64,000 nucleotides of DNA from assembly GCA_025526995.1 (NCBI GenBank), contig JAHLKG010000016.1:620001-684000 (forward strand), written 5' to 3'. The position numbers were made by a program, and so were the translations under genes. Positions 1 through 11,100 of this stretch are shown piece by piece. The notes below the pieces were generated by a model. The model was not told the DNA's origin, did no database searches, and saw only the letters and a list, made by a program, of their open reading frames with translations. This DNA comes from Powellomyces hirtus (taxonomy: Eukaryota; Chytridiomycota; Chytridiomycetes; Spizellomycetales; Powellomycetaceae). Each line of letters begins with the position of its first letter. Positions within the stretch are counted from its first letter, which is position 1.

Positions 1-1940
1 TTTGACGGCACTTATCGCTGTTGGGATGACAACTGTCAAGAAATAGTCATTTCTCGGAATGTAACGTTCAACAAAACCTCAGCACTCAAACTTGTGAAAG
101 ACTACATCCTGCCCGAAGAACTCTACAAAGTCTAATAGATTCTCGACTCACGTGTTGGCCCGGAAGGCCCTGAATTCCTCCGCAAAGGGCTAGGATTGAA
201 AGACGACAAAAATACATGGGAACCAATTGAAAATGTCAACCATTTGACGGTCTTCGCTAATTACATCAACAAGAAGACGGCGAGTGCCCTTTTGGCTGCA
301 AGTATTAAAAAACCCCAACCTACAAACAAGCTTTCTCATCAGACGACGCGCCAAAGTGGACCAAGGCCATAAATGCCAAATTGAAGTCCCTTCATACCAT
401 TGAAACATGGGAAGCCATTAACCCCAAATCCTTACCGCACAATCAACAGCCCATCTGCACCAAATGGGTATTCAAGATTAAGCGAGACCTGAATGGTCAA
501 CCCCAACAATACAAGGCCCGGCTTGTAGTGAAAGGCTTCAAACAACACTATGGCATCGACTACAATGAAACCTACGCTCCGGTTGCCAAGATTGCTACCC
601 AATGCGTCCTCCTCACTCTCGCCACCAGCCTAGGCTTGAAATGCCATCAAATGGATGTAGTAACCGCATTTCTGAATGGGATTGTTACCAAGACCATCCT
701 AATCTATGCCCCTGAAGGCTCTGGCTTTCCGCCCGGGACCATCCTTTGACTCCAAAAGGCCCTTTACGGTCTGAAACAAGCCCCGCGCAAATGGTACTCC
801 CTACTTCACAAAGAACTTACTTCTTTGGGATTCAAGCGCCTGGCAAATGACAATGCCATCTACATCAGAACTCTACCTGAAAGTGACTCATCGCAGTACA
901 TCTCCGTCTACGTTGATGATCTCCTCATTTTCGCACAGACCGAATCGGAAATCTCGTCAATCAAGACATCCCTGCACAACGAGTTCAACATCACAGACCT
1001 AGGCAAAGTCAACCACTACCTAGGAAAGAGAGTTCGACGTGATCACTCAAGGCACGTCATCTATCTCGATCAAGAGTCATATGAAAATGACATCCTTGAG
1101 CGCTTTGGTATGCAAGAGTGCAAGCCCGTCAATACTCCGATGGACCAGACCAAGCTCGAACCCTACAAAGTCGAAAATACAAAGACTTCATCCAACCCGC
1201 AAGAAGGAGAATATTGCGAAATCATTGGTCCTCTCATGTACCTGATGATATGCATGCACCCTGTCATTGCTGTCACTGTCAGTATGCTTTCTTGCTTTGC
1301 AAGCAACCCTTTGCCTCAACATCTGCAAGCTGCAAACCGCGTTCTTTGCTATCTACCAGGGACATCTGCTTACAGTCTCTGCATCGGCGGAAACAATGTT
1401 ACCCTGCATGGCTACAGCGATGCCAATTGGGGAAACAACATCATTGATTGAGGGTCAATCACTGGCTACCTTTTCTACATTGGAAATGCGGGCCCTGTCA
1501 CGTGGGCTTCGAAGAGCCAACCCACCGTTGCTCTCTCATCTACCAAAGCTGAATACATGGCACTTTCCTTCACCACTCAGGAAAGCATCTGGCTTCACTC
1601 ACTTCTGCAAGGACTCCAAATCCCTGAATATCTCAACGAAAATGCTTGACCTCCAACGATCTACAAAGACAATCAGTCATGCATCTTGCTGGCAATGAAT
1701 CCCATGCATCACGCCCGTACCAAGTACATCAACTTTTGACATCACTTCATCCGTGATCACATCGACATGGAGATTCATCTGGAGTACTTATCCACCACTG
1801 AAATGGTCGCTGATTCCCTTACAAAACCCTTACCGGCCCCGGCATTCAAATACCATCACAAAAATATGTGCATCAAGCACTACAATAACACCATCACAAC
1901 AATGACGAAAGCGTCCATGACGAAGCTCCCAAATGAGTAA
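1..1940 (+). pseudogene. copia pol remnant: chromodomain, reverse transcriptase, RNase H
   Basis: A decayed pol frame. A chromodomain remnant lies at about 110-270 and has a TAA inside it. The reverse transcriptase core follows, with the YVDDLLIF catalytic motif near 907-930 and ALYGLKQAPRKW near 760-792. RNase H follows, with a YSDANWG motif near 1411 and a degenerate C-terminal part. In-frame stops include a TGA after GTIL (about 747) and one after NNIID (about 1449). Elements D and C share stops at these points. At a third point where C and D have TGA (near 507), this copy reads CAA. The likely end is TAA at 1938-1940. Confidence 0.85.
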
Positions 1941-1979
1941 AATCCCTTCACTGCGGATCGATTTCTTGGACAGGAGGTG

Positions 1980-2344
1980 TATTGGAATTTTGAGCCTTGC
2001 ATACTCAACGTTAGTCCTTACGCTAGATCCTAACTTGGATTCTCCAACTAGAACGCGTGACCGCCATACCAGTAATGCTAAGAGCTGAATTGGATCACGT
2101 GTGATCACGTGATTGGAGAAAAAGTAGATTAGAACGCTCGAAGTGAGACATTACCGATAAGACTTTAAGACATAAAATACATTCACATACATTACATCTC
2201 CATGCATCTGACAATGCTACATCGTCATCTGCATCACAGAAGAGCTTTGTAAACCCCCTTTACAAATTATACTGGAGACTGCATCAAATTCGGCCAAGCC
2301 TCTGCATTTCTGATAAAGTACTGGGAATGTTGATTTCATAAATA
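1980..2344 (+). repeat. 3' LTR of copia element A
   Basis: About 365 bp, starting TATTGGA directly after the polypurine tract and ending at a diverged copy of the family end (TCCAATA has become a TAAATA-like end). It aligns along its whole length with the LTRs at 4653-5018 and 13126-13491 and keeps the paired CACGTG sites. Confidence 0.85.
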
Positions 2345-4652
2345 AAAGTAGATAAGACTGTTTGACAAGCAAAACATTACCAATATGACTAAGACATGGA
2401 AATACATACTCCTACATACATCTTTGTGCATCTGACACTGTTATGCCATCATCTGCCTTACAAAAGAGCTCTGTAACCTCCTTACAAAGTCAATACAAGT
2501 AGCCTGACTTGAATTCGGCCAATCCCCTGGATTTTTTAATAAAGTACCAGAAACACCAATATCTACAATAAGTTATGAGCGTTGAGAACACTGGTCGAAT
2601 GCAAATCATTCTCCCTTTGTAGGACCTTGAAACTACAACTTTTCTGTCAAATTCAAATGCCAAGAAAGTACCGAGCACACCGTCAAGATGCCTACTGCAA
2701 GATCTCCCATTCAAGGAGTGCAGACCTGCCAACAAGCCCATCAAGCCACACAAGATGCCGAACAGCGTCCTGACGTTGAAGGTGACATTAATAATGAAGC
2801 CTCAATCTAACCAATTCCCATGACAAAGATGCTGTTGCAGATGAGATGAATCCTGGAGGAATGCACACCCAACCAGTGACAGAACTGTCCGGCCGCAGGC
2901 TGACATAGTTTTGCACATTTTGCAGAGGTTCAAAACAGAATTGGACAAAAAGTCCACCCATCAGATGGAGAAGCTGGAGAAGAGTCTATTGACTAAGCCA
3001 ATCCTCTCGTTACATCACCTTTCCATCAACACAAAAAGTTTGAAAACGGGAACACTCACATCAGTGGCTACAATGGTCCTGCAAATCTTACAATGCAAGA
3101 CTTACTTGTTTCACCTATGTGCAGCCCAAAAGCGGGCCCGGAGTACGCCTATGCCCAAAATCTTGTGACTCACAGCCAAGTTGAAGCCCCTGTTGTCCCT
3201 CACTTCCATCTGCATTTCCCAGCGCAGAGTGCAACAACCATGAGCAGTCAAAGTGAAGACCGTGAAGCGCAGCGCCTTTCATTCTTTGAGCCAGCGATCA
3301 ATGAAGTCATGAAGTACAACAAAACGGGAAATGTTTCAAAACTTGTGGATTTTATGGATCAGATTGACGTGGTCTTCCACCTCAAATCTGTACCTGGAGA
3401 TGAAAAACTCTCCTTCATATCTGGCAAGCTCACTGGCAATGCAAGATAATGGTATTGGAACTACTGCAAAAAGGGTGATGAAGGGAAATATGCTCCCATT
3501 ATCAATTGGCCAACTTTCAAAGACCTTTCCTCCAGTGTTTCAAACTGCGCAATCATGAAGAGAGCTTACTATCTCCGCTCAAAGGACTACTTCAAGGAAA
3601 TCACACCATTCAGCAATACAATACTTCATTCACAAAGATTACCAGCCAGATCATCACATACATTCCGTTCCTGACCTACCTGATCTACAAGTGGTTCTAC
3701 CTTTGAAGAATGAACGAACATCGAGCTGAGCTCATCAGAACCCAGGGTTTTGATGATCATGAAAGCCTACATGCAGCAGCCAAATGTTTGGATAATAGAG
3801 GTAACAAGAGTAACTAAAACAACCGTTGCGCCAAGAAGAGCAAAAACATTGTGCTCAAAGCCCAACCTTCTAAGAAGGAAGGCTCAACTTACAAGAAGAA
3901 TGATGCAAAGAGGACCACAGACTTGAGGAAGAAACAAAACTTCCCCTGTTGATTATGCAAGTCAAATGAACATACTCCATTCAATTGTCCCCTCAAAGCC
4001 AAGGCTGTCGAAGCCTTAAAACCTGCTGCTAATGTCCACATTGCAGAAGCACACAATGCCCATACATTGGCTTACCTGGATTCGGGCTGCTCACAGCACA
4101 TGACAAATGACATTTCCATTCTCGAATCCTACAAAGAGCACTCAACGCGCGTCAGATTTGGAAATAACGCCTTTCTCGATGCCGAAGCAAAAGGGAATGC
4201 TATCTTGAAGCTTCCAGATGGAGATGTACCTCTCACTGATGTTCTCTACGTTCCGAAACTCGCCAAAACTCTCATCTTGGTCTCCGCTCTTGCCAAAGAT
4301 GGAAAGAGAGTCACCTTTGAAGATGAGAGCGCTATCATTCAAGACTGCAATGGCACTACAAATGACATCACCATACCTCTTGTTCGAGGAATGTATCACA
4401 TCTCGCCAACTCCGATGGCTTTTGCCACTCAAACTTGCTCAAGGACAAACGCGTCCAATGTACCAACACACACGTCAGAAAATACATCCATTGAATAGAC
4501 AAAATGGGCAAAAGCGTCCAATGTAATGACAAACGCGTCCAATACATCAATTCAAGCCACAGCCACGGCACTATCCCCCCCTTCTGCTCCAGTCAAGGAA
4601 GGAACCCTCTGACATCACCGTTTGTGCCATCCTGGTGTCCATATCATGAAGA
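2345..4652 (+). mobile_element. Ty1/copia element B (5' part, decayed, interrupted by element C)
   Basis: A second + strand copy that abuts the LTR of element A. Its 5' LTR is truncated (2345-2570, missing the first third). A mutated primer-binding site follows at 2571-2584, and a gag-pol reading region from ATG 2688. The sequence stops at 4652 inside the integrase zinc-binding region (the HPG..IMK segment), exactly where the LTR of element C begins, so C was inserted into B. The other half of B is not visible to the right of C. Confidence 0.8.
2688..4652 (+). pseudogene. copia gag-protease-integrase remnant (element B)
   Basis: Frame-broken gag (conserved start MPTARSPIQGVQT), a zinc knuckle region near 3950-3990 in which the first CX2C cysteine pair is damaged by an in-frame TGA, and an aspartic protease with an intact D-S-G (YLDSGCSQHM, about 4075-4105). 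The linker before the integrase is short and lacks the GC-rich block found in C and D. The integrase is cut at its zinc finger by element C. Many stops and indels make it non-coding. Confidence 0.8.
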
Positions 4653-5018
4653 TATTGGAATGTTGAGATTTGCGTACTCAACGTTTAGTCCTTACATTAG
4701 ATCCTTACTTGGATTCTCCGACTAGAATGCATGACCGTGATACCGGTAACGCTAAGAGCTGAATTGGATCACGTGTGATCACGTGATTGGAGAAAAAGTA
4801 GATTAGAATGCTCAAAGCGAGACATTACCGAAAAGACTTAAGTCATAAAATATATTCACATACTTTACATCTCCGTGCATCTGACAACGCTACACCGTCA
4901 ACTGCATCACAGAAGAGCTCTGTAAACCCCCTACAAAGGCAATACAAGCGGACTGCCTCGAATTCGTCCAATCCTCTGCATTTCCGATAAAGTACTGGGA
5001 ACGCCGATCTCTCCAATA
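4653..5018 (+). repeat. 5' LTR of copia element C
   Basis: 366 bp, starting TATTGGA and ending TCCAATA, the same length as the 5' LTR of element D. A TATA-like stretch (about 4844-4856) lies downstream of two CACGTG hexamers, a plausible retrotransposon promoter layout. Confidence 0.9.
4770..4785. promoter_or_regulatory. paired CACGTG motifs in the LTR
   Basis: Two CACGTG hexamers at 4770-4775 and 4780-4785, their starts 10 bp apart (one helical turn), in a near-palindromic context. The same pair occurs at 13359-13374 in the 5' LTR of element D. In the 3' LTR of D one copy is mutated to CACGAG. They resemble bHLH (E-box) binding sites; the binding factor is unknown. Confidence 0.45.
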
Positions 5019-5032
5019 GGTTATGAGCCCTG
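5019..5032 (+). other. primer-binding site (anticodon arm of tRNA-iMet), element C
   Basis: GGTTATGAGCCCTG starts at the base after the LTR. Its reverse complement, CAGGGCTCATAACC, matches the anticodon stem-loop of fungal initiator tRNA-Met rather than the tRNA 3' end. This is the half-tRNA priming arrangement known from Drosophila copia. Confidence 0.8.
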
Positions 5033-5132
5033 AGACCGGTCGAATTTGAATCATTCTCCCTTTGTAAAACCTGGAAACTACCAGTCTTCCGTCGAATTCA
5101 AGTGCCAAGAAAGTACCGAGCACGCCGTCAAG

Positions 5133-7731
5133 ATGCCTACTGCAAGATCTCCCATTCAAGGAGTGCAGACCTGCCAACAAGCCCGTCAACCCACATGAGA
5201 AGCCGAACGGGTCCTGACGCTGAAGGAGACGTTAATATCGATGCCTCAACCTACCATGATTCCCACGAAGCAGATGCCGATGTGGATGAGATGAATCCTG
5301 GAGAAATTCATGCAGAACCGGCGACAGAACTGACCGGACCGCAGACTGACAGAGTCATGCATTTTCTGCAGAGGTTCAACAAAGGAATGGACAAAATACT
5401 CGACCATCGGATGGAGAAGTTGGAGAAGACTCTCTTGACTAAGTCAAATCCTCTCGCTACATCACCTTCCCATCAATACGAAAAGTACGAAAACGGAAAT
5501 CCTCACATTGGCGGTTATAACCCACCTACTTCACCAATGAGAATCCTAAAAGCGGCCCCAAAGTACCCTTTTCTACATCAACACATTACTCATGGCGAAG
5601 TTGAAGCCCCAGTTGCCCCTCACTTTGGTCTGTCTTCCCCAATGGAGAGCACTACAACTACAAGCAGCAGAAAGAGCAATGACCGTGAAGCCCAGCGCAC
5701 ATCATTCACATTTTTTCAATCAGCAATTAATGCAGTCATCACATTTGACGGAACGGGAAATCTCTCAAAACTTGTCGACTTCGTTGATCAGATTGAAGTG
5801 GTCTTTCGTCTCAAATCAGTACCTGGAGAAGAACAACTTGCATTCATCTTCACCAAACTCTCTGGCGATGCAAAACAATAGTATTGAAATTACTGCAAAG
5901 AGGCCGAAAAGGGGAATGCTGACTCCATCACAAATTGGCAAACTTTCAAGCGACCATTCCTTCGGCATTATCAACCGACCTATCACAAGGAAGTCCTACT
6001 CACTCAACTAGAAAGATTGCGACAAGGAAGCCACACCATCTCGCAGTACAATACGTCGTTCACGAAAATTACCAGTCAACTCGTCTTGGACATCCCGTTT
6101 CTAGTCTACAAATGGTTCTACCTTCGAGGCATGAACAAACATCAAGCGGAGCTTGTCCGAACCCAAAGTTTTGATGTTCTCGAAGGCCTACAAGCGGCTG
6201 CCAAACGTTTGGACAATGGAAGAAACAAGAGTAACCAAAATAACTGTTCGCGTTCGAAGCCCAACCTTCAAAAAAAGACGGCTCAAGTCACTAGAAGACT
6301 GACACAAAGAAGACCACAGACTTCAAGAAGAGACAGAACTTCCCCTGTTGGTTATGCAATTCGAATGAACATACCCCATTCAATTGTCCCCGCAAAGCCA
6401 AGGCTGTTGAAGCCTTAAAACCCGCTGCTAATGCCAACATTGCAGAAGCACATAACACCACTACATTGGCTTACCTGGATTCGGGCTGCTCACAGCACAT
6501 GACGAATGACATTTCCATTCTCAAATCCTACGAAGAGCACTCAACGTGCGTCAGATTTGGAAACAACGCCTTCTCAATGCCGAAGCGACAGGGAACGCTA
6601 TCTTGAAGCTTCCAGATGGAGATGTACCTCTCACTGATGTTCTCTACGTTCCGAAACTTGCCAAAACTCTCATCTCGGTCTCCGCACTTGCCAAAGATGG
6701 AAAGGGAGTCACCTTTGAAGATGAGAGCGCTGTCATTCAAGACTGCGATGGCACTACAAATGATGTCACCATACCTCTTGTTCGAGGAATGTATCACATC
6801 TTGCCAACTCCGATGGCTTTCGCTACTCAAACTTGCTCAAGGACAAAAGCGTCCAACCTGTCGACAGATGCTACCGGTATCTCAGCCATGCGTTCTACTC
6901 CGACCCAAGCTACGACGGAGGGGCCGGCTGCCCCAAATCGGGGCTGGTCGGCCCCATTGGGGAACGTCGGCCCCGTCCTCACTGAGGAATCCCCCCCCCC
7001 CAGAGCACCGCCCCCTCGGTGCTCTCGGAAAGGAGGGGGGGGGGGGGCGCGCACCCCTGCAGAGGGGGCAGCCAGATTTAGCACTGCCTCCGCTGCTGCT
7101 TTGGCGGCTTCTTCTGGGGCTGGTTCTGGTCCCTTTTCCTCTGTCAACAAAGGAACCCTCTGGCATTACCGATTGGGCCATCCTGGCACTCACATCATGA
7201 AGCAACTCAAGCTCCCAATGACCAACGAAGTCTGCAAAGGTTGTGAGTTTGGTAAGCACAAGCGCTCACCATTCAACGGTACAATGACACGGTCCAAGAC
7301 GCCACTCGATCACCTACATTTTGATCTAAACGGTCTGCACATACCCGCGGTTGGCGATGAGAAATATGCCCTTGTTGTAATCGATGACTATTCACGCTTC
7401 ACATGGATCTTCTTCTTGAAGACAAAGAGCGAATCTACTGCAAAATTGATTGAATTCATCAATTTCATCGAAAAACAGACCAACGAAAGGGTCAGACGAC
7501 TTCATTCCAATCAAGGGGGGGAGTTTGTCAATCACGATCTGAAAGAATTCATTTCGAAAAAGGGCATTCTGCATGAACTCACCGCTGCAGATTCCCCACA
7601 GTCCAACAGTGTAGCTGAAAGGTTCAACCTGACCCTGTTTAACACCATTCGTTCATTGGAACACTCATACGGCATCCTGAAACAACTCTGGACCAAGTTA
7701 GCGGCTACATCAGTCTACTTGCGGAATCGCC
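5133..7731 (+). pseudogene. copia gag-pol of element C, left part
   Basis: Gag from ATG 5133 through the aspartic protease (YLDSGCSQHM near 6472-6500), a GC-rich linker (about 6900-7140) and the integrase (HYRLGHPGTHIMK zinc region, then the D and D residues of the catalytic core, then VAERFN with the E near 7615). A TAG stop at 5879 and indels near 5900-6000, 6250 and 6560 break the frame. The sequence is interrupted at 7731 by element D, in the integrase segment VYLRNRL, and resumes at 13493. Confidence 0.88.
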
Positions 7732-8096
7732 TATTGGAGATATTGGCACTTCCAGTACTTTATTGGAATTGCAGAGGATTGGCCGAATTCGATGTGGCCT
7801 CCAGTATACTTCGTAAAGGGGGTTTACAGAGCCCTTCTGTGATGCAGATGACGATGTAGCGTTGTCAGATGCACGGAGATGTAATGTATGTGAATGTATT
7901 TTTGTCTTAAAGTCTTATCGGTAATGTTTCGCTTCGAGCGTTCTAATCTACTTTTTCTCCAATCACGAGATCACACGTGATCCAATTCAGCTCTTAGCGT
8001 TACCGGTATGGCGGTCACGCGTTCTAGTCGGAGAATCCAAGTAAGGATCTAATGTGAGGACCAAACGTTGAGTACGCAAGTCTCAACATTCCAATA
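7732..8096 (-). repeat. 3' LTR of element D
   Basis: 365 bp, the downstream LTR of the - strand element. On the element's strand it is preceded by the polypurine tract GGACAGGGGGTG (complement at 8097-8108). One of its two CACGTG sites is mutated. Confidence 0.92.
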
Positions 8097-8135
8097 CACC
8101 CCCTGTCCGAGCAATCGATCCGCGATGATGGGATT

Positions 8136-11100
8136 TTACTCATTCGGGAGCTCCGTCATGGACGCTTTCGTCATTGGCGTGATGGTGTTATCGTAGTGCT
8201 TGATGCACATGTTTTCGCGATGGTGCTTGAATGCCGGGGCCGGTAAGGGCTTCGTAAGTGAGTCGGCAACCATCTCAGCGGTAGGCAAGTACTCCAGATG
8301 AATCTCCTTGTCGACGTGATCACGAATGAAGTGATGTCGAATGTTGATGTGCTTGGTACGGGCGTGATGCACGGGATTCATTGCCAGCGAGATGCATGAA
8401 TGATTATCTTCGTAGATCGTTGTGGGTCGAGCATTTTCATCGAGATATTCGGGGATTTGGAGTTCTTGCAGAAGTGAGCAAAGCCAGATTGTTTCTTGAG
8501 TGGTGAAGGAAAGTGCCATATATTCAGCTTTGGTAGATGAGCAAGCAACGGTGGGTTGGCGCTTCGAAGCCCAAGTAACGGGGCCCGCATTTCCAATGTA
8601 GAAAAGGTAGCCAGTGATTGACCATCAATCAATGATATTGTTTCCCCAATCGGCATCGCTGTAGCCGTGAAGGGTAACGTTGTTTCCGCCGATGCAGAGG
8701 CTGTAATCTGAGGTTCCCCGTAGGTAGCGAAGAACGCGCTTTGCAGCTTGCAGATGTTGAGGCAAAGGGTTGCTTGCAAAGCGAGAAAGCATACTGACCG
8801 CGACAGCGATGTCAGGACGCGTGCATATCATCAGGTACATGAGAGAACCAATGATTTCGCAATATTCTCCTTCTTGCGGGTTGGATGAAGTCTTTGTATT
8901 TTCGACTTCGTAGGGTTCGAGCTTGGTCTGGTCCATCGGAGTGTTGACGGGCTTGCAATCTTGCATACCAAAGCGCTCGAGAATGTCATTTACATATGAC
9001 TCTTGATTGAGGTAGATGACGTGCCTTGAGTAATCGCGTCCAACTCTCATTCCAAGGTAGTGGTTGACTTCGCCTAGGTCTGTCATGTTGAACTCGTTGT
9101 GCAGGGATGTCTTGATTGATGAGATTTCCGATTCGGTCTTTGCGAAAATGAGGAGATCGTCGACGTAGACGGAGATGTACTGCGATGAGTCACTTTCAGG
9201 TAGAGTTCTGATGTAAACGGCATTGTCATTTGCCAGGCGCTTGAATCCCAAGGAGGTCAGTTCCTTGTGAAGTAGGGAGTACCATTTGCGCGGGGCTTGT
9301 TTCAGACCGTATAGGGCCTTTCGGAGTCAAAGGATGGTCCCGGGCGGAAAGCCAGAGCCTTCAGGGGCATAGATTAGGATGGTCTTGGTAACAATCCCAT
9401 TCAGGAATGCGGTTACTACATCCATTTGATGGCATTTCAAGCCTAGGCTGGCGGCGAGAGCGAGGAGGACGCGTTGGGTAGCAATCTTGGCAACCGGAGC
9501 GTAGGTTTCGTTGTAGTTGATACCGTAGCGTTGTTCGAAGCCTTTCACTACAAGCCGGGCCTTGTATCATTGAGGTTGACCATTCAGGTGTCGCTTAATC
9601 TTGAATACCCATTTGGTGTGGATGGGCCGTTCATTGTGCGGTAAGGATTTAGGGTTAATGACTTTCCACGTTTCATTGGTATGAAGGGACTTCAACTCGG
9701 CATTTATGGCCTCGGTCAACTTTGGTGCATCATCTGATGAGAGTGCTTGTTTGTAGGTTTGGGGTTCTTCAGTACTTGCAGCTGAAAGAGCAATTGCCAT
9801 CTTCTCATTGATGTACTCTGCAAAGACTGTCAAATGATTGACATTTTTGATTGGTTCCCATGTGTTATCTTCGTCTTCGAATCCTAGCCATTTGCAGAGG
9901 AATTCGGGGCCTTCCGGGCCATCACGTGAGTCGAGAATCTCTTCGACTTCGTAGAGTTCTTCGGGCGGGATGTAGTCTTTCGCTAGTTCGAGTGCTGAGG
10001 TTTCGTTGAACGTTACATCGCGAGAAATGACTATTTCTTGACAGTTGTCATCCCAACAGCGATAAGTGCCGTCAAATTCATAACTGATGAATTTCATATG
10101 TGTGGCGCGCGGTGCCAACTTCAAAACTTGTTTTCTCTTGACGAGATGCACGAAGGCATTGGCCCAAATCACACAAAGGTGAGAAAGTGAGGGCTCTTCG
10201 CCGTTGAGCCGTTCGTACGGTGAAATGTTGTTATTGGACTTGTGGGGTAGGCGATTCCGTAAGTAGACTGATGTAGCCGCTAACTCGGTCCAGAGTTGTT
10301 TCGGGATGCCGTATGAGTGTTCCAATGAACAAATGGTGTCGAACAGAGTGAGGTTGAACCTTTCAGCTACACTGTTGGACTGTGGGGAATCTGCAGCGGT
10401 GAGTTCGTGCAGAATGCCCTTTTTCGAAACGAATTCTTTCAGATCGTGATTGACAAACTCCCCCCCTCGATCGGAATGAAGTCGTCTGACCCTTTCGTTG
10501 GTCTGTTTTTCGATGAAATTGATGAATTCAATCAATTTTGCAGTAGATTCGCTCTTCGTCTTCAAGAAGAAGATCCATGTGAAGCGGGAATAGTCATCGA
10601 TCACAACGAGGGCATATTTCTCATCGCCAACCGCGGGTATGTGCGGACCGTTTAGGTCGAAATGTAGGTGATCGAGTGGCGTCTTGGACCGTGTCATCGT
10701 ACCGTTGAATGGTGAGCGCTTGTGCTTACCAAACTCGCAAGCTTTGCAGACTTTGTTGGTCATTGGGAGCTTGAGTTGCTTCATGATGTGAGTGCCAGGA
10801 TGGCCCAATCGGTGATGCCAGAGGGTTCCTTCGTTGACAGGAGAGAAGGGACCAGAACAAGCCCCAGAAGAAGCCGCCGAAGCAGCAGCGGCGGTGGCGG
10901 CGCCATCGGCGGATGGTGCCCCCGAGGGGGCACCATCCTCAGCATCATCCGATGCTTTTGGGGCGGCCGGCCCCCCACCACAGCACCCACAACTCTCACT
11001 CTCCAGTGGGGGGCTGGCCAGCCCCAAATTGGGGCGGCCAGCCCCCTCACTCTCCAGTATGGGGCCGGCTGGCCCCCCATTCGGGGCGGCCGGCCCCTCC

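Larger units (their letters stand above)
1..2344 (+). mobile_element. Ty1/copia element A (3' part, decayed)
   Basis: This is the 3' part of a Ty1/copia retrotransposon, cut by the window edge inside the chromodomain that follows the integrase. It contains a broken reverse transcriptase/RNase H frame (to 1940), a polypurine tract (about 1966-1979, GGACAGGAGGTG) and a 3' LTR (1980-2344). It is the same family as elements B, C and D further right. No coding ability remains. Confidence 0.9.
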
